Origin: a bacterium ADurb.Bin236
Lineage (GTDB): Bacteria; UBP15; UBA6099
DNA: 35,917 nucleotides
Direction of reading: 5' to 3'
Assembly (NCBI GenBank): GCA_002069885.1
Contig: MWCD01000039.1
Span: 1-35,917, forward strand
In this document: positions 9,181 to 18,093 of the stretch, piece after piece
How the letters are laid out: each line of letters opens with the position of its first letter
Numbering within the stretch: the stretch's first letter is position 1
Made by a program: the position numbers and the translations under genes
The notes under the pieces: model-generated
Told to the model about the DNA's origin: nothing
The model's database searches: none
The model's input: the letters and a program-made list of their open reading frames with translations, nothing else

Positions 9181-10902
9181 GTGAGAGCCAAATCAGCAAT
9201 TCTAATTGTTGTAGGGTTGTTCCTGTTGGGATCAACCATCGCAGCCAAAGCATCGGATCAGGTGGACTTCTTGATCAAGGGAGCTTCGGCGAGGCCCGGA
9301 GGAATGGGCCAAGCGTTCGTGGCAGTAACCGATGGGCCGGACTCGGTCTATTGGAACCCCGCCGGGTTGGGTATGGTAGATGTGGTCGGCTTCAACACCG
9401 TTCACTCATCATTGAATGAATGGGACATGAACACCGACATGCTAACTCTTTCGTTCCCGCTCGAATGGAAGCAGTCTGGCATGGGGTTGTCGTTCTACAG
9501 GTCTTCAATTAGCAGCATTCAAGCCGTTGAGATAAACAACGGCAGACCAGATCCCGGCGGGTTCGTCAACGAGACGGAAACGTCATTTCTTGCTGGCTAT
9601 GGGATGAAGGCCCTAGATAATCTCTGGATAGGCGCCACCCTAAAGTACATGAGCATGAAACTGTTCACGTACAGCGAATCCGGAATAGGATTGGATCTCG
9701 GCGCTCTGTACAAGATTGACGACAACTGGACGCTAGGCCTGAACCTTCAGAATGCCGTGCCGGTAGAGTTGGGCGACGATCAGGTTCCGCTGAACGCGAA
9801 ATTCGGCGTAGCTTACAAGTCTCCATGCAAAAAGCTTACTCTGGCAGGCGACATCGACACAAATGTGCTCGACGATGAAGTTTTCCATCTGGGAGCCGAA
9901 TACTGGATTGTTCCGCAACTTGCGGTAAGACTAGGCTCGAACGATGGGAATCTCACGGCAGGCGTAGGACTTGCCAAGCTTGCAGGCGGCTGGTCGTTTG
10001 ATTACGCTTATGACGACTCTGATCTCGGCGACACTCACAAGGTTTCCGTCGGATACGAATTCGGCCCGAAACAGCAGAAACCCAAGACGGAAAAGGCTGA
10101 GAAGCCCGCTTCGAAACCGGTAGAACCCGCGCCAGCGCCCAAAGCGCAGCCTGTAGCCGAACCCAAACCGGCTCCGGCTCCGGCAGCCCCGAAAGCCGAG
10201 CCTGTGAAAGTTCAGGAAGCCGGACCTGCAATGTTGGATATTTATGTTTTCCACGAAGGCGATGGCGTTCTGTCATTAAGCAGCATCGACTTTAAGATCG
10301 GGCAGTCCATAGCAGTTTATAAGAACAAGTCTAAAATCGCCGAAGCTTCTATCACCAATGTGGCGATGCTTTCCAGTTCGGCGAAAGTCACAAAATTGTT
10401 CGTAGATAAACTTCAGGACTATATGATCGGCGACAAGATAGCTCTAATCGAAAAGAAACAGGAAGCGGTAAAAGAACAGCCCGCGCCCGCGCCGGCTCCG
10501 GCCCCTAAGGTTGATACTGCTCCCGCGCCTAAAGCGCCTGAACCCGCTCCGGCTCCGAAACCTGCCCCCGCGCCCGCGCCGGCTCCGGCCCCTAAGGTCG
10601 AGCCTGCTCCCGCGCCGAAAGTTGAACCGGCCCCGGCTCCCAAGCCTGTACCGGTTCCCGAACCGGAAGCCAAGCTTGAAATGATTGACGCTTATTCTTT
10701 CCACGAAGGCGACGGAATGCTCTCCTTGAGCTACACCGAGCTGAAAGTCGGACAGAGCATACTTATCTTCAAGAACAAGAAGAAAGTTGCCGAAGCGAAA
10801 GTAACGGACGTCGGCATGCTTTCCAGTTCCGCCAAGATATCCACTCTATTTATCGACAAGATAGAGGAATATATGATTGGCAACAGGATAGCGATCAAGT
10901 AA
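9181..10902 (+). CDS. PorV/UPF0164-like outer-membrane protein with duplicated C-terminal domain
   Basis: I chose GTG 9181 because GAAAGGAG lies at 9164-9171 and the product then begins with a signal peptide (MRAKSAILIVVGLFLLGS, cut near AKA). An in-frame ATG at 9109 would add 24 charged residues before it. After cleavage the protein shows the PorV/UPF0164 start: KGASARPGGMGQAFVAV, then VYWNPAGLG, then alternating strands up to about residue 300 that suggest an outer-membrane beta-barrel. The C-terminal half is two Pro/Ala/Lys linkers, each followed by a copy of a roughly 73-residue domain (HEGDG(V/M)LSLS, MLSSSAK, YMIG). PorV proteins shuttle CTD-bearing cargo in type IX secretion. Its position directly after a CTD-type giant protein suggests a similar partnership (inference). 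The extra domains are unusual for the family and may bind peptidoglycan or protein partners. Confidence 0.8.
   Translation: MRAKSAILIVVGLFLLGSTIAAKASDQVDFLIKGASARPGGMGQAFVAVTDGPDSVYWNPAGLGMVDVVGFNTVHSSLNEWDMNTDMLTLSFPLEWKQSGMGLSFYRSSISSIQAVEINNGRPDPGGFVNETETSFLAGYGMKALDNLWIGATLKYMSMKLFTYSESGIGLDLGALYKIDDNWTLGLNLQNAVPVELGDDQVPLNAKFGVAYKSPCKKLTLAGDIDTNVLDDEVFHLGAEYWIVPQLAVRLGSNDGNLTAGVGLAKLAGGWSFDYAYDDSDLGDTHKVSVGYEFGPKQQKPKTEKAEKPASKPVEPAPAPKAQPVAEPKPAPAPAAPKAEPVKVQEAGPAMLDIYVFHEGDGVLSLSSIDFKIGQSIAVYKNKSKIAEASITNVAMLSSSAKVTKLFVDKLQDYMIGDKIALIEKKQEAVKEQPAPAPAPAPKVDTAPAPKAPEPAPAPKPAPAPAPAPAPKVEPAPAPKVEPAPAPKPVPVPEPEAKLEMIDAYSFHEGDGMLSLSYTELKVGQSILIFKNKKKVAEAKVTDVGMLSSSAKISTLFIDKIEEYMIGNRIAIK
10231..10899 (+). 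repeat. Duplicated C-terminal domain separated by a PAPAP linker
   Basis: Copies at about 10231-10455 and 10681-10899 encode closely related domains sharing FHEGDG, LSLS, GQSI, KNK, MLSSSAK and YMIG. The linker between them (about 10456-10680) is almost wholly Pro, Ala, Lys and Val with PAPAP runs, and a similar linker (about 10075-10230) precedes the first copy. This is an intragenic domain duplication. The low-complexity linkers are also likely sites of length variation. Confidence 0.85.
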
Positions 10903-10946
10903 TTGTGCGACGGCATTTGGCGATCTCACGCTAAATAGAAACCATA

Positions 10947-10982
10947 CGGGCGGCTGGAAGAAAAGCCGCCCGTTTTTATTTT
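10947..10982 (+). terminator. Rho-independent terminator
   Basis: A 9-bp stem CGGGCGGCT (10947-10955) / AGCCGCCCG (10964-10972) has an 8-nt loop and is followed by TTTTTATTTT. It lies 45 bases after the stop of the PorV-like gene and closes the surface-protein transcription unit. Confidence 0.85.
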
Positions 10983-11066
10983 AAACCGAATCCTAATCAA
11001 AGATTGTCGGATGAAAGCGATGGGTTTGGGTTGAATGAAAGAAAGCGGATTAATGTTGCTTCAACT

Positions 11067-11840
11067 TCATGAAATCAGACGCGAATGGCTGCGAATCCAC
11101 TCGTGGGTTTTTTCAAAAACGATGTCTCGCTGGGCGTCGACAGGGGCGCAATGTCCTGAATTATCTAGCCACAGAATCTGTTTGTCAATGCTGGAAACAG
11201 AGTCATAAATATGTTGCGCGGTTTCCGGGCGGACAAGCTTGTCTTTCCTGCCTTGAACCGCCAGAAGGGGGCAAGTCACTTTCGGAAGACATTCTCTGAC
11301 CACCGCTGAAAACTCAATGAGGCTCTCAAGGCAGTTCAATGGTATATAATCATAATCAACAATATACTTAGCTTGCTCTTTGTCGATAAAGTCATCGCCT
11401 ATTTTAGGAAAGAAACGAATAAAGCGCTTGAAAAGAGGCAGCAAGAAAAGCTTCCAATCGTGAATCTCAGATGCAGCGGCCATGCAAATAGCGGAGGGAA
11501 GCTCGTGCCTAGAAGCTAGATAAAGAGTGAGAGCTCCGCCCATGGAGAGTCCGGCGACAAATACCTCGTCGCAGATTTCTCTCAGTTCGGCAAAACCTCG
11601 TTCCGCTGATTCAGCCCAGTCCCTCCACCCAGTCAAAGCCATTTCATCGGCTGTGGTTCCGTGTCCGGCCAGTTGTATTCCGCTCACTGTAATATCTCGT
11701 TCCGCCAAATAGTCGGCCAAGAAAATCATTTCAGCGGGAGAACTGGTAAACCCATGAATGAGCAGGCATCCGACTCTCCCGCGCCGTATAAGAAACGGTT
11801 CTGTGGCCAGCGGCGGGCATTTGTGCGGAAGAATTCCCAT
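11067..11840 (-). CDS. Alpha/beta hydrolase, monoacylglycerol lipase/carboxylesterase type
   Basis: 257 residues with no signal peptide, so cytoplasmic. An oxyanion-loop segment LLIHGFTSSP is near residues 27-36. The nucleophile elbow GLSMGG has Ser99, and the acid (GRKDKLV) and the histidine (DNSGHCAP) follow in the expected order near the C terminus. Length and motif order match the Est30/thermophilic monoacylglycerol-lipase family, which cleaves short to medium acyl esters. The substrate is unknown. It is the last gene of a leftward three-gene group, 35 bases after the acetyltransferase stop. Confidence 0.85.
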   Translation of the reverse strand: MGILPHKCPPLATEPFLIRRGRVGCLLIHGFTSSPAEMIFLADYLAERDITVSGIQLAGHGTTADEMALTGWRDWAESAERGFAELREICDEVFVAGLSMGGALTLYLASRHELPSAICMAAASEIHDWKLFLLPLFKRFIRFFPKIGDDFIDKEQAKYIVDYDYIPLNCLESLIEFSAVVRECLPKVTCPLLAVQGRKDKLVRPETAQHIYDSVSSIDKQILWLDNSGHCAPVDAQRDIVFEKTHEWIRSHSRLIS

Positions 11841-11875
11841 GATGATATCTCTCGCGCAATTAACTCCATTTATTC

Positions 11876-12397
11876 CTAGTTATCCTCAGACTTCTCGGGA
11901 GCGGAAAGCTTGTTCACAAGCGCGCTCATTGTCGCGCTGGAATGAGTGACTCGAGCGACGAAACCCAACTTGTCCCAGAAAGCGTGAGCTTCAGGGTTGT
12001 TGACCACATATCCGATGGTGATTTGTTCGATGTCACGCCGCGAAAGAAAGTTGAGAGCTGTTTTGACCAGCGATCGACCCAGTCCCCGGCATCGGCTGTT
12101 TTCTTCCACAAAAACCCAGTGTATGTGTCCGAAGCGCTCGGGATTACGGTACTCGTCTCGCGCCGCTTCCGCCATTATCATTCCGAGGATGCGGCCGTTT
12201 TCGTCTTCAGCGACCCCCATGTAGGAGGACTTGCTGCGCAGTCTGGCTTTCACTTCCAGAGGAGCTATCTCAAAGCCGCGTTGAGAGAATTTCCATATCT
12301 CCGGATCCCGGGCTTCAAGGTGCTTCTGCAGGGCTACTCGCATTTCGACAAGCGCTTCGAGATCGTTTTCAGAAGCTTCGCGCAATCTGGTTTTCAT
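11876..12397 (-). CDS. GNAT-family N-acetyltransferase
   Basis: 173 residues. The acetyl-CoA pyrophosphate-binding motif A is seen as the segment RCRGLGRSLVKTAL after the beta strand IHWVFVEE. The C-terminal half has the NPEAHAFWDKLGF block typical of GNAT enzymes. These transfer acetyl from acetyl-CoA to an amine. Nothing in the sequence identifies the acceptor. The spacing to both neighbours is short (38 and 35 bases), which supports one transcript with them. Confidence 0.85.
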   Translation of the reverse strand: MKTRLREASENDLEALVEMRVALQKHLEARDPEIWKFSQRGFEIAPLEVKARLRSKSSYMGVAEDENGRILGMIMAEAARDEYRNPERFGHIHWVFVEENSRCRGLGRSLVKTALNFLSRRDIEQITIGYVVNNPEAHAFWDKLGFVARVTHSSATMSALVNKLSAPEKSEDN

Positions 12398-12435
12398 GGC
12401 AACCCGATCCGAAAAAGCAGATATCTTTCCTCAAT

Positions 12436-13662
12436 CTATTTGAATTCCAATATGGTTCCATAGATATTGCTTCCGACTATCTGACCCCATATCCAACTCC
12501 AGTCGAAACCGTCGATGTCGGAACTGTAATTCAGCAGATAGTACTTATTGTCGTCAATTTTTACTATGCCCGAGAACGCTGTGTCTCCTCGTGACGGGAA
12601 GTCCAACACAGGGACAAGCTCGAGTTTTTCCTTGTCAAGGCGGTACAGCGCGGTGCGCTTGCGGGAAAGGGAATATCTGACAAGGTAATACTTAGAGCGT
12701 AGAGATTCCGGCACGATGGTTGATTCCCGGTTGTATTTGCCGTCGACATTTCTTCTCGCCACCACATAAAAATCCTTCCCATGTCTGAACATGAGAGAGG
12801 AATCATATTTGAAAAGAGTGAATTTGCAGTTCCACGCGGTCAGGTTGTCTCTTGGGGCGGAGCAAACTTGCCCCCCCTTCATCTCCATTCGGACTGTCGC
12901 GTACAAAGTTCCATCCTCGTCAAACTCGAACTCGCCTTCTTCGGCGCTAGCCTCGGCGGTCACTTTTTTGCCATCAACCGGCGCGTAATTCAAGCCGTCG
13001 TCCGATACAAGCAATTGCAAAGAGCCTTCCCGATGCTCGTCTGAATAAAGTCCGACTCCGTAATAAACGCTCATGTAAGCTTTGCCGCCGCGCTCTTTAA
13101 CTCGCCACACGACATATCCCGGCTCGTAAAACGGTTTCGGCTGAGACCATTCGCCTTCCGCCGAGCGCTCGGATACATACATGCTCTGAGGAGCGAATGA
13201 CAAAGGGTTCCCTCCGCCTTGAAAGAAGTAGAAAAACAACTTGTCCTTGAAAGCCAAGAACCTCGGCTCCCTCAAGTCGCTTCCCATCTTGAACTCGGTT
13301 TCATACTGCCAAGATGAGAGGTCGGAAGAGCTTAATAGATAGATTGTGGTTTTTGGAGACGCGAAGTGGGTAGGGGCGGAGCGGAAAGCGAAATAGTATT
13401 TATCCTTGAATTTTGTGATATCGAGATTGTTGTTCGATTTGGAAAGAGCCAAGTTTGAAGGAAGCTTATCAGACGGAACCACTTTCTCCAAAGGGGAAAA
13501 AGAAACGTGCGCGGCGGCGGATTCATCGAACTCGACCGGAGCTTTTGCTATTTGAAGATAAGCGGCGCAGGCTGCAAGCGCCAAGAAAGCCATGAAGATC
13601 AAGCTGAAAATCAATCTAAAAAGAGAAGCGAGACAACAACAAGAGCCTCTTTTTCCAAACAT
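12436..13662 (-). CDS. Predicted lipoprotein with beta-propeller (sialidase/GH43-like) fold
   Basis: 408 residues. The N terminus has a basic start, three cysteines (8-10), a hydrophobic stretch and a lipobox LAAC with Cys32, so it is probably a lipid-anchored envelope protein; a plain membrane anchor is the alternative. The body is rich in short beta blocks of the kind (I/V)xKFKDKYYFAFR, then SSDLSSWQYE, LREPRF, and DDGLNY. Such blocks recur in five- or six-bladed propellers of glycoside hydrolase or sialidase type. I cannot assign catalytic residues, so glycan binding or hydrolysis is only inference. The SD-like GAAAGGA precedes the ATG. It is first in a leftward three-gene group. Confidence 0.65.
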   Translation of the reverse strand: MFGKRGSCCCLASLFRLIFSLIFMAFLALAACAAYLQIAKAPVEFDESAAAHVSFSPLEKVVPSDKLPSNLALSKSNNNLDITKFKDKYYFAFRSAPTHFASPKTTIYLLSSSDLSSWQYETEFKMGSDLREPRFLAFKDKLFFYFFQGGGNPLSFAPQSMYVSERSAEGEWSQPKPFYEPGYVVWRVKERGGKAYMSVYYGVGLYSDEHREGSLQLLVSDDGLNYAPVDGKKVTAEASAEEGEFEFDEDGTLYATVRMEMKGGQVCSAPRDNLTAWNCKFTLFKYDSSLMFRHGKDFYVVARRNVDGKYNRESTIVPESLRSKYYLVRYSLSRKRTALYRLDKEKLELVPVLDFPSRGDTAFSGIVKIDDNKYYLLNYSSDIDGFDWSWIWGQIVGSNIYGTILEFK

Positions 13663-13707
13663 AAATAATCCTTTCTATGAGCGCGCGAGACAGCTCATCG
13701 CATAAAT

Positions 13708-13737
13708 ATATTATTCCATCATGAGCGCGCGTGTCAA
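13708..13737 (-). promoter_or_regulatory. Promoter for the leftward three-gene group, within an 11-bp direct repeat
   Basis: On the minus strand TTGACA (13737-13732) is followed after 18 bases by TAATAT (13713-13708); TATATT two bases further on is an alternative -10. An exact 11-bp direct repeat ATGAGCGCGCG occurs at 13721-13731, abutting the -35, and at 13677-13687, downstream of the -10. This arrangement would suit a repressor or activator binding two sites. Confidence 0.5.
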
Positions 13738-13799
13738 AGCCGCATGGTCAGTGTTGATTTGTCTTCAGCGCAAATTATTGATTATGTCATAGTTTATTT

Positions 13800-16700
13800 T
13801 TACTCAGTCGCTTTTCTTCGGGCTTTAGCATTGACCAAGAAGTTCTCCACCAGAGAATAAAGCGCGGGAATGAAGAAAAGAGTCAATATCGAACCAACAA
13901 GAAGTCCGCCAATAACCACTCTGCCCAGAGGCGCTTGCATCTCTGACCCGGCGCCTAATCCAAGAGACATCGGTATTAGAGCGAGAGCAGTGGTAAGAGT
14001 CGTCATCAGGATAGGCCGGAGTCGCAATTTGCCTGTTTGAACAATAGCCTCGTCCAGCGTCATGCCTTCACGCCTCAGTCTATTAATGAAATCAATGTAT
14101 ACAATGGCATTGTTCACAATGATGCCTGCCAGCATTATTATTCCGAGGTATGCCATAAGGCTGAGATTTGTTCCCGTTATGAATAATGCAAGCATTACAC
14201 CGAGAGCGCCCAGAGGCACTGTGAACATAATCAAAAGAGGATGCAACAAGGATTCGAATTGAGTCGCCATCACCATATAGACCAGAGCAATCGCCAAAAT
14301 GAAGGCGAGCATCATGCTTTTGAAAGCTTCCCTTCGTTCCGTTTCCTCTCCGACGAAATCGATTGAGAAGCCTGAAGGAATATCGAGTTTCCTGATTTTG
14401 GCCATAATCTCATTGTTAACTGAACCCATAGGAACGTCGCCTGTGTACGAGCCTGAAACCGAGGTGTATCTTTCCTGATCCACTCGTTGAATCTGAGCCG
14501 GGCCGGAATCCATGCTTTGTTTGACTATGCCTCTGAGGGGAACGGGGGCGCTTACGCCGGGCGCTGTGACGAGGATATTGCCGATGTCTTCCACTCCACG
14601 TCTGTCCTCGGGGCGAAGCCGGACTCTTACGTCGATTTCGTCTCCTTCGCGTCTCAGTTGAGTCGCAACCGACCCGTCTAAGCAGGTTCTCACAGTATCG
14701 CCTACGGCAGCGGGGCTTAGGCCCAGCGCGCCCGCTTTCTCTCTGTCCACAACAATGTTCATCTCAGGGCTTCCGGGAGTTCGGGACACTCTCGAATTGG
14801 CCGCGCCCGGAGTCTCGTCGACAATTTTTGCCACCATTTGCGCTAGTCTGTCCCCGGCGTCAAGATCGTGTCCTCGTATGTTCAACTCGAGTCTGCTTTC
14901 CTGCCCGCCGCCCATTATCCGCTGCATTATCGATCCGGACTCCTGCACCCAAACTCTGCCCGAAGCCACAGCCGTCAGCTTTTCCCTCAGGTCATTCGCA
15001 ATCTCTGTCGTCGTTCGGTCTCTTTCATTCTTAGGAACAAGCATGATTCTAAAGGAACCGGAGTTAGAGCCTGAACCGCCGGGAGCTCCCGGCATTCCGC
15101 CTCCGCCGGAGCCTACCTGAGCGTACATGTTCGTCAGTTCAGGAGTTTCAGCAATGATTTTTTCTAGCTTAGTCATTTCTCGAGATGAGACCTCAAGTTT
15201 TGTGCCGACAGGCAGTTCGAAACTGGCGCTTATCTGTCCTTCATCAACTTGGGGGATATATTCGCTCCCGATCCGGCTTTTCAGAACGAACGCTCCGCCT
15301 GCGAAAATGGCGACGATTATAAATATCACGGCAATTCTATATTTGAATACCCCCTTCAGCGCTTTTCCATATAATCCGTAAATCCCCTTGTCAGCGGCGC
15401 TTGTCTGCGAGCTTTCCAAACGGACTTTCAGGAATCTGGAGGCAAGCATAGGCACAAGAGTGAGAGAAACCACAAGCGACGCAAGAAGCGAAACAACGAC
15501 AGTAACGCCCAATTCCTTGAAAAAGATTCCGCTCATCCCACCTACGAAAACAAGAGGCGCGAACACGCAAACCGTCGTAAACGTTGACGCCGACACCGCC
15601 GACGCCACTTCGGCGGAACCTTTTATAGCCGCCTCGAACCTGCCCATTCCTTCCGCTCTGTGCCTGTAAATGTTTTCGAGGACGACCACTGAGTTGTCCA
15701 CCATCATGCCTACGCCCAGAGCAAGCCCGCCGAGCGACATGATGTTGATGGTCAAACCGCTGAAATACAGCAAAATGAACGCGCTTATAAGAGAGAAGGG
15801 GATAGCGGTGAAGATTATCAGCGTTGAACGAACGTTTCTCAAAAAAAACAGAAGTATTAACAGCGCGATCACGCCGCCGACAAGGCCTGAAACCCTCAAC
15901 TGGAAAATCGAATCCTTGACTGTCTGAGATGTGTCGAACATCACCCGGATGTCCGATCCTTCCGGCAGCATCGGCTTAACCCGTTCTATCTTTGCGCGAA
16001 CATTGTCCGCCACCTTCACCGTGTTCTCGCCCGACTGTTTTCTGATGGTCATTAACACGCCTTGGCGTCCCATGAGTCGGGTGTCCGAGCGTTTTTCCAC
16101 CACGCTTTCATAAACGTTCGCGACATCTCTAACATAGACCGGAGCCGCTCCTTTGTTAGACACAATCACATTGCCGATGTCGTGGACATCCAAGAACTCG
16201 CCTTTGCCACGAACAAGAAACTCGCTGTCGCCTTCCTCCACATATCCGCCGGGAACATCCCGGTTCTCTCTTTTTATTGCGGCGACCACAGTGTCGACAG
16301 GCAACCCGAGAGAAGCCAGTCTTGCTGCGTTGACGTCTACCTTAATCTCCCTAGTTTCCCCTCCGGATACATCGACCGCGGCAACGCCGGGTATCTGCTC
16401 GAACCGGTATCTCAATTCGTTTTCAACATATTCTTTGAGGTCGACTGCCGACATGTCGCCGGTCACAGTAAGCGTCATTACCGGAATCATTGATGTGTCG
16501 AACTTGAACACCGTCGGCTCGTCCGCGTCATCAGGCAATACTCTTTTCGCCTGTCCGACTTTGTCTCTGACGTCGTTCATCGCCGCGTCCATGTTCGTTC
16601 CCCAAGCGAACTCTATCCTCACGCTCGAAGAGCCTTCTTTCGATGTCGACGACACCTTGGTGACATTATTGATGGTGGACATCGCCCGTTCCATCGGCTC

Positions 16701-16892
16701 TGTAATGAGACGTTCGATTTCCTGCGGGCCAGCTCCGCTGTAACTCGTGTTCACCGATATCATGTTTCGTTCGATATTGGGAAGAAAGTCTATCGGCAGC
16801 CGGGGAAGGCTGACCATACCCAGCGCCATCACAGCCATAATGCACATCAGGGTGGCGACTGGGCGGCGGACGCATTTTTCATATATGCTCAT
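13800..16892 (-). CDS. RND multidrug-type efflux pump, inner-membrane permease (HAE1/AcrB family)
   Basis: 1030 residues, the normal size for the family. The N terminus MSIYEKCVRRPVATLM leads into TM1. Two porter loops lie between TM1-TM2 and TM7-TM8 (the IERLITEPMERA block sits near residue 60). The TM4 motif GVGMMVDNSVVVLENI is near residues 390-405, with the proton-relay Asp in VDN. The duplicate GIIVNNAIVYIDFINRL lies in the C-terminal half. A glycine-rich loop (GSGGGGMPGAPGG) interrupts the second porter region. Its start overlaps the adaptor stop by four bases, so it is translationally coupled as third gene of the efflux operon. It works as a trimer with the adaptor and TolC-like channel. 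The substrate is not readable. Confidence 0.95.
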   Translation of the reverse strand: MSIYEKCVRRPVATLMCIMAVMALGMVSLPRLPIDFLPNIERNMISVNTSYSGAGPQEIERLITEPMERAMSTINNVTKVSSTSKEGSSSVRIEFAWGTNMDAAMNDVRDKVGQAKRVLPDDADEPTVFKFDTSMIPVMTLTVTGDMSAVDLKEYVENELRYRFEQIPGVAAVDVSGGETREIKVDVNAARLASLGLPVDTVVAAIKRENRDVPGGYVEEGDSEFLVRGKGEFLDVHDIGNVIVSNKGAAPVYVRDVANVYESVVEKRSDTRLMGRQGVLMTIRKQSGENTVKVADNVRAKIERVKPMLPEGSDIRVMFDTSQTVKDSIFQLRVSGLVGGVIALLILLFFLRNVRSTLIIFTAIPFSLISAFILLYFSGLTINIMSLGGLALGVGMMVDNSVVVLENIYRHRAEGMGRFEAAIKGSAEVASAVSASTFTTVCVFAPLVFVGGMSGIFFKELGVTVVVSLLASLVVSLTLVPMLASRFLKVRLESSQTSAADKGIYGLYGKALKGVFKYRIAVIFIIVAIFAGGAFVLKSRIGSEYIPQVDEGQISASFELPVGTKLEVSSREMTKLEKIIAETPELTNMYAQVGSGGGGMPGAPGGSGSNSGSFRIMLVPKNERDRTTTEIANDLREKLTAVASGRVWVQESGSIMQRIMGGGQESRLELNIRGHDLDAGDRLAQMVAKIVDETPGAANSRVSRTPGSPEMNIVVDREKAGALGLSPAAVGDTVRTCLDGSVATQLRREGDEIDVRVRLRPEDRRGVEDIGNILVTAPGVSAPVPLRGIVKQSMDSGPAQIQRVDQERYTSVSGSYTGDVPMGSVNNEIMAKIRKLDIPSGFSIDFVGEETERREAFKSMMLAFILAIALVYMVMATQFESLLHPLLIMFTVPLGALGVMLALFITGTNLSLMAYLGIIMLAGIIVNNAIVYIDFINRLRREGMTLDEAIVQTGKLRLRPILMTTLTTALALIPMSLGLGAGSEMQAPLGRVVIGGLLVGSILTLFFIPALYSLVENFLVNAKARRKATE

Positions 16893-18049
16893 CTATTCCC
16901 TCTCCCTCCGGCGGAGGTTCCCGCCACCACAACCACATCTCCCTCCGACAGCCCGGACAGGATTTCAACCGACTCCGAGGTTTTTATCCCCGTCTGAACT
17001 TCGCGTCTTTCTGGCTCTCCTGCGGTTTTCAGCATTACATAAGTGGCGCCGGCGTCCGATTTCAGAGCGCCCGCAGGAAGCGTGAGAGCTTGTTCCTTAT
17101 GAGCCACAGTCAGCCTGACTCTTGCCGTCATCCCCGTTCTCAAGTCGCCGGATTTGTTTGGCAGAATAATCTCAATCGCGGCCGTTCTGCTGTTTCTGTC
17201 TATGGATGGAGAAACCCTTTTCACTTTAGCGGAGAAGGAGCGGCCCGGCCATGCGTCCACTGTGACTTCCGCTTCCGCGCCTATCTTAATCCACGGCACA
17301 TCCTCTTCGACAGCGTTAATAACGACTTTGGCCTCTGAATCGTCTATGAGCCGAAGGATCGCGCTGGAAGGCGACACGTAAGCGCCATTGTCCAGATATC
17401 TTTCCGCGACAACCCCTGAGAACGGAGCGCGAATCGCGGTGTCGTTCAGACGCGACTGAGCTGTTTTCAACTGCGCCGTCGCTTGATCCAATTGAGCGCG
17501 CGCCGCGTCCACAGACGCCTTGTGCTGTTTGCGCGTAGACTGCGCGCTTTCAAGCTCGCGCTGCGAAATATATCCTTTCGAGTAGAGAGATTCCGCCCTC
17601 GCCGCCTCGTTGCCGACTTGTTCGAGCGCGGCTTCGGCTCTGGCGAGAGCGAACTCCGCCGCCGCGATTCCGGCTCGCGCCTGTTCCGCTTGCGCCTTAA
17701 GCTCCTCATTGTCTATTCTGCAAAGCTCCTGTCCGGCGGCGACTCTGCTGCCTATGTCCACTTTCAAATTTGCCAGCCATCCCGACGCCGTTCCGCGCGC
17801 TTCCACTGAATACGCCGGAGCGACTTCGCCGATGTATTCTCTTTTGAGGCTTATCTGTCGGATCTCGACGGTCGCGGTTTTCAGTTGCCCCGCGCCGCCG
17901 GGCCCTCCCGGCTTATTTTGCGCCGCCGCGGCGGATGGCGCTCCCGCAGACTCGTTAGCCGGCGTGCTTTTCTTGGAACACCCCGTCGCGCACATCGTTC
18001 CCACCGCAACCAGCATCGCCGCAATCTTGGTTTTCATCGTCATTCTCAT
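16889..18049 (-). CDS. RND efflux periplasmic adaptor (MFP/HlyD family), lipoprotein
   Basis: 386 residues. The signal ends in a lipobox-like ATGC with Cys24 followed by SKK. A Pro/Ala/Gly spacer follows, then the lipoyl half-motif (GWLANLKVDIGSRVAAGQ), a long Ala/Glu/Gln-rich coiled-coil hairpin (about 110-190), the second half-motif (IRAPFSGVVAERYLDNGAYV), a beta-barrel and a membrane-proximal domain. This is the standard adaptor order. It bridges the permease and the outer-membrane channel. Several in-frame Met codons (1, 3 and 5) make the exact start uncertain by a few residues. Confidence 0.93.
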   Translation of the reverse strand: MRMTMKTKIAAMLVAVGTMCATGCSKKSTPANESAGAPSAAAAQNKPGGPGGAGQLKTATVEIRQISLKREYIGEVAPAYSVEARGTASGWLANLKVDIGSRVAAGQELCRIDNEELKAQAEQARAGIAAAEFALARAEAALEQVGNEAARAESLYSKGYISQRELESAQSTRKQHKASVDAARAQLDQATAQLKTAQSRLNDTAIRAPFSGVVAERYLDNGAYVSPSSAILRLIDDSEAKVVINAVEEDVPWIKIGAEAEVTVDAWPGRSFSAKVKRVSPSIDRNSRTAAIEIILPNKSGDLRTGMTARVRLTVAHKEQALTLPAGALKSDAGATYVMLKTAGEPERREVQTGIKTSESVEILSGLSEGDVVVVAGTSAGGRGNR

Positions 18050-18093
18050 TTTATTGTCCTCTGCTTTTCTATGGTTCGGCGCGCATCGCCGGA

